A stretch of 45,188 nucleotides of DNA from a virus, in the IMG/VR virus record IMGVR_UViG_3300037508_001848, positions 1-45,188 of that record. One strand, written 5' to 3'. The notes below the pieces were generated by a model, which saw only the letters and a list, made by a program, of their open reading frames with translations, searched no databases and had not been told where the DNA came from. Position numbers and translations under genes: made by a program. Shown piece by piece: positions 41,690-45,188 of the stretch (positions are counted from its first letter, which is position 1; the number at the start of each line of letters is the position of its first letter).

Positions 41690-44600
41690 ATGGCTTATCA
41701 GAATATTCTACAGTACAATTACAGAAAATATGGTTTAGTTCCTGTCAGAGAAATCTCAGATATATGTCTGGCAACTGACGAAAGAGAATTCAACCAAGAG
41801 GTTGTTTTTTCTCCGCTTCTCATTGGACAAACTGATGGAAACGTAATGCCTTTCAGGTTTGATTTTGATTCTTCAGCCACAACACTTTGTCAGAGAACAA
41901 CTTGTTCTTTTGACTCCGACACAATAGTATCAGAAAACTATTGGAACCCTGATGATATTGACCCAAATTTCTGTCCAACAGCATCAACATTGTGTAATGT
42001 AGGTTTGACTGGTATTGACAACGGACTTGTAAAACAAATATCAGGAGAGACAATAGATATTACAACCGGACTTTATACAAATATAAATGACAAGTTTAGT
42101 CGTTACAAGTATGATAGACGTTTCAAAATGCACCCTATCACTGGTTTTACAACAACAAATAACAGACTTTGGAACGACAACTCATACACCTATAATTTAG
42201 ATTACACCACCTATGGAGATGAAGTAGGTTATTTCGCAAGATTACAAGGGGGATTTTTCCAAGGGTTTTACAAATTAGCCGGATACGAATATCAGATTTT
42301 CCCTGAAAGAGTTAATCTCGGATGGTCTGCAGAATTTATGTTGAGATATAGATGGACAGGTACAACCAACATTGGTCTCAATAACCGATATCCCGATAAC
42401 AAAGGTACTTTCTTTTTCATGGGGGCAAGAGCCGAAAACAAATTCTATCACTACGCTGATGGAAGTCCGAAACAAGATACAGGATACACAAGGGTTACAT
42501 CGGGTCTCACTTGCATGAATACTTGTGAGTGTGGTTTATCAGGAATTTCAAACTCTCATAGTTGTATACCAGTTTATCAACCCTCAGGAGTAACCTCAAC
42601 AAATTGTAATTGTGGATGTCCTTGCTCTTGTGGAATTTATGCTTCGATACCTGAATTAGACCCACTTTATGATGGTGTTTCAAATGCTATGTCTATAAGA
42701 CTTTCAGGAGACACAGGAAACCCAAGAGTTTGTGTTAAAGTTTATACTATTACAGGAGGTTGTGAAACCACTGGAACTTGTACGACAGGATTAACATATC
42801 ATACAGGAACGTCCGTAACTGAGTGGTGCTCAACCAGGGGTATATTTGATTTTTGTACCGGAACCACTTACTCCGAAACGGAACATTGGGTTCAAATAGA
42901 TGCTGTATTCAGAAGAAGAGAGTGGTTCGAATTATGTGATTTGAGAGACTTGGGTGGTTTAGGATTGATTGTTTCCAAAGAATATACGGCTACTACAGCC
43001 AATAATACATTGAGTTTAATTGAACCTCCGATAACCCATGACGATATTGAACCCGCAACAACTGAAGTTGTCCATTTCAAAGATTCTTGGTTTGATGAAA
43101 AGAAATATAGATTAGGTGATTTTATAATTTATGTGAACGGAAGACCGTTTATGATTATTCCTGATTTTGAGGAAATAATTCCAAGGCTTCTTAATACACC
43201 AAGAGAAAAACAAATTGGTGTGGGGTATAATATTTCTCTCGGTGGAGGTACTCAAGGTCTCCATGACAACCTTACTTTATCTGGTGGATGTCCACCTTCT
43301 CTTTCAGGAATGACCTATCAACAGGACCCTGAGTGTCTTACAACTGAAGACTTAACACATACAATTTATTCAGGGTTGACCACTGAGATAAAATTGGAAG
43401 AAATATTCGGGGGCAGTTTCATAGGGGATATAAGTGCCTTTAGAATGTATACCGAGCCGTTGGATGCCTCTGAGGTTGCCCACAATTTTAGATTGTTAAA
43501 ACAAAGATACCAACTATTAGACCCTAATTGTGTTGTTTGTGTAATTGATTGTCCTCCAAACGATTTAACATATTCTTTCTACCCATGCCCAACACCAACA
43601 CAAACATCAACTCCAACAAATACACCATCAAACACGCCAACACAAACCGTAACACCAACTAACACAATAACACCCACACCAACAAATCTAAGAACACAAT
43701 TCATTGTTTGTTCAGGGGTCACATCTTACGATGCCTGCAATTGTACTGACACAGGCACAATATGGGGTGATAAACCAAATTTTGATGACAATATAGAATT
43801 TTATGATTCCGTGTTCGGACCTAACACCACAGACCTGACAGGTTATTTTGCTTACAATAATGTTGTTGTTGAACTTAATTCAAGTGGTGTAACAATAAGT
43901 CCGTACTCGTTATGTACAACTCAAACACCAACGCCTTCTTTCACGCAAACTTCAACACCTACACCAACTGAGACACCAACACAAACTCCGACGAACACTG
44001 AAACTCCAACAAACACTCCAACAAATACTACGACATCAACACCTACACCAACTAATTTGAGATTTCAATTTAATGTTTGTTCAGGGACTTCGTTAAGTGA
44101 TGCATGTTTGTGTCTTGACACGGGAACAATATGGGGTGATAAACCAGTTTTTGATGAAAACGTTCAGTTTTTTGATTCAATATCAGGTCCAAATACTGTG
44201 GATTTAACTGGTTATTATTCATATAACGATGTTGTTATTGAATTGGATTCTGATGGTTTCACAATTGGTGCATTCTCATTGTGTCCAACACAGACTCCAA
44301 CAAATACCTCTACTCCAACGAATACTGAAACAGCCACACAAACTCCTACTGAAACTCCTACTCAGACCGAGACACCTACCCAAACACAGACTCCTACCAA
44401 TACAGAGACACCAACCCCTACAGAAACACCAACACAAACTCAGACTTCAACTCCAACTGAAACACCCACTCAAACTGAAACACCTACTCAGACTGAAACT
44501 CCTACCCAAACACAGACTCCTACAAATACAGAGACACCAACACAAACCGCAACACCTACAAACACGGAGACATCAACACAAACTCCAACTGAAACACCCA

Positions 44601-45188
44601 CTCAAACCGCCACGCCATCTACCACTGCAACGGTTGGTTCCACATCAACCCCTACTGAAACAAGCACCCCTACACCTACTGAAACTCCAACTGAAACACC
44701 AACCCCGACGAACACACCTACTATTACTGATACTCCAACTCAGACTCCTACGGAGACTATAACTCAGACTCCTACTAATTCTGAAACTCCAACTCAGACT
44801 CCTACATTTACGCCTACAGAAACAATAACTCAAACACCAAGTGAGACTGCAACACAGACTCCAACAGAAACTCCAACTCAGACTCCAACTCAAACCCCTG
44901 AGTCTACAACTACGCCCACACCAACATTAACGCCTACAAACACTGAGACGCCTACGCCTTCAGTGACTGCAGAACCAACTCAAACCCCAACAAACACACC
45001 GACAAACACAGAAACGCCTACACCAACACCAACATTACCTGACGATAATTTCTTGTTACAGGAAGATTATTTTATGATTTTACAAGAGGATGGATTTGGT
45101 ATTTTAATACAAGTTGCATCACCATCTCCCACTCAAACTGCAACTCCTACTAACACCCCTACTAACACTGAAACGCCTACAAATACAC
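41690..45188 (+). CDS. Giant LamG-like, Thr/Pro-repeat tail fibre or adhesin (3' partial)
   Basis: The frame is open for 1166 codons to the window edge. Residues 1-630 are Cys- and Gly-rich and contain a LamG/concanavalin-like domain near 470-625 ([36 protein letters not shown]), a fold that often binds glycans. From about codon 632 a Thr/Pro linker starts, interrupted by two 77-residue beta domains with the same plan (CSG..., [18 protein letters not shown]). A linker of about 250 Thr/Pro/Gln/Asn/Glu residues follows, then a short [16 protein letters not shown] segment. The start is the ATG nine bases after TATTTAT. It is likely the host-binding fibre. The Thr-rich linkers could be glycosylated by the nearby enzymes; that is inference. 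Confidence 0.82.
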   Translation, partial: MAYQNILQYNYRKYGLVPVREISDICLATDEREFNQEVVFSPLLIGQTDGNVMPFRFDFDSSATTLCQRTTCSFDSDTIVSENYWNPDDIDPNFCPTASTLCNVGLTGIDNGLVKQISGETIDITTGLYTNINDKFSRYKYDRRFKMHPITGFTTTNNRLWNDNSYTYNLDYTTYGDEVGYFARLQGGFFQGFYKLAGYEYQIFPERVNLGWSAEFMLRYRWTGTTNIGLNNRYPDNKGTFFFMGARAENKFYHYADGSPKQDTGYTRVTSGLTCMNTCECGLSGISNSHSCIPVYQPSGVTSTNCNCGCPCSCGIYASIPELDPLYDGVSNAMSIRLSGDTGNPRVCVKVYTITGGCETTGTCTTGLTYHTGTSVTEWCSTRGIFDFCTGTTYSETEHWVQIDAVFRRREWFELCDLRDLGGLGLIVSKEYTATTANNTLSLIEPPITHDDIEPATTEVVHFKDSWFDEKKYRLGDFIIYVNGRPFMIIPDFEEIIPRLLNTPREKQIGVGYNISLGGGTQGLHDNLTLSGGCPPSLSGMTYQQDPECLTTEDLTHTIYSGLTTEIKLEEIFGGSFIGDISAFRMYTEPLDASEVAHNFRLLKQRYQLLDPNCVVCVIDCPPNDLTYSFYPCPTPTQTSTPTNTPSNTPTQTVTPTNTITPTPTNLRTQFIVCSGVTSYDACNCTDTGTIWGDKPNFDDNIEFYDSVFGPNTTDLTGYFAYNNVVVELNSSGVTISPYSLCTTQTPTPSFTQTSTPTPTETPTQTPTNTETPTNTPTNTTTSTPTPTNLRFQFNVCSGTSLSDACLCLDTGTIWGDKPVFDENVQFFDSISGPNTVDLTGYYSYNDVVIELDSDGFTIGAFSLCPTQTPTNTSTPTNTETATQTPTETPTQTETPTQTQTPTNTETPTPTETPTQTQTSTPTETPTQTETPTQTETPTQTQTPTNTETPTQTATPTNTETSTQTPTETPTQTATPSTTATVGSTSTPTETSTPTPTETPTETPTPTNTPTITDTPTQTPTETITQTPTNSETPTQTPTFTPTETITQTPSETATQTPTETPTQTPTQTPESTTTPTPTLTPTNTETPTPSVTAEPTQTPTNTPTNTETPTPTPTLPDDNFLLQEDYFMILQEDGFGILIQVASPSPTQTATPTNTPTNTETPTNT
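43685..43915 (+). repeat. Fibre domain repeat, copy 1 (77 residues)
   Basis: A 231-base unit starting [11 protein letters not shown] and ending SPYSLC. The second copy at 44054-44284 has the same length and matching residues at most structural positions (four Cys, [15 protein letters not shown]). Flanked by Thr/Pro linkers. Confidence 0.9.
44054..44284 (+). repeat. Fibre domain repeat, copy 2 (77 residues)
   Basis: A 231-base unit starting [11 protein letters not shown] and ending GAFSLC. It is a diverged duplicate of 43685-43915, with clear peptide similarity and more changes at the DNA level. Confidence 0.9.
44285..45040 (+). repeat. Long Thr/Pro low-complexity linker
   Basis: About 250 codons of TPTQTP, TPTNTE and TPTETP-type units. 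Thr codons (ACA, ACT, ACC, ACG) are mixed, so the DNA is only loosely repetitive although the peptide is highly regular. The pattern resumes at about 45121-45188 after a short non-repeat segment. Similar linkers lie at 43586-43684, 43916-44053 and 2-52. Confidence 0.95.

Noticed and set aside
44229-44893. Leu/His/Gln-rich plus-strand frame (177 aa) and Ser/Trp/Cys-rich minus-strand frame (82 aa)
   Set aside because: Both are other-frame readings of the Thr/Pro repeat in the fibre gene; their regular composition comes from the ACN-CCN repeat.
43586-45188. CRISPR array or satellite repeat
   Set aside because: The repeat is in frame, continuous and without spacers; it encodes Thr/Pro peptide.
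41690-45188. Diversity-generating retroelement target
   Set aside because: No reverse transcriptase or template repeat is visible in the window.
1-45188. tRNA genes or an integrase/attachment site
   Set aside because: Gaps are short and AT-rich; I saw no cloverleaf-like segment and no recombinase gene.

Overview
This window is one stretch of a tailed-phage genome of the T4-like myovirus type. The DNA is AT-rich and genes are packed tightly, often with 4-base overlaps. The head genes run in the T4 order: large terminase, portal, prohead protease, acidic scaffold, major capsid protein. A gp5-like baseplate spike and a gp55-like late sigma factor are also present. The likely host is a member of the Bacteroidota, for two reasons. 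A phage-borne ribosomal protein bS21 looks like the Bacteroidota form of that protein. Start codons are also preceded by A/T-rich leaders with no visible Shine-Dalgarno sequence. The host is inferred, not seen directly.

Layout. (1) 2-439 is the 3' end of a Thr/Pro-linked fibre-like protein. (2) 459-15302, plus strand, is the packaging and head module, interrupted by two small minus-strand genes (bS21 at 8503-8691 and an 87-aa ORFan at 14137-14400). Terminator hairpins follow the 70-aa gene (10184-10208) and the capsid gene (14111-14138). (3) 15296-21927, minus strand, holds small virion-like proteins and large structural or baseplate proteins. (4) 21944-22690, minus strand, is the late sigma factor. 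(5) 22693-39027, minus strand, is a nearly gapless run of sugar and nucleotide genes: about eight glycosyltransferases, GDP-mannose dehydratase, a ColD-like 3-dehydratase, a GDP-fucose-synthase/ColC-like enzyme, GT11- and GT10-like transferases, two methyltransferases, PhoH, dUTPase and a DEDD exonuclease. (6) 39082-41638, minus strand, has five small virion-associated or unknown proteins. (7) 41690 to the right edge, plus strand, is a very long LamG-like, Thr/Pro-repeat fibre or adhesin that runs off the window.

How it fits together. The plus-strand module builds and fills the head. The sigma factor probably drives late genes, and a recurring TATTTAT heptamer in the short gaps before start codons on both strands is a candidate for its promoter element. 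The sugar cluster appears able to make GDP-4-keto-6-deoxymannose and then an L-colitose- or L-fucose-type donor, with transferases that could place it on the phage's own Thr-rich fibres or on host glycans. The most unusual points are the putative viral GDP-colitose pathway, the phage bS21, the TATTTAT elements, an L-K-E-ending helix shared by several small proteins that could be processed by the prohead protease, and Thr/Pro repeats at both ends of the window.
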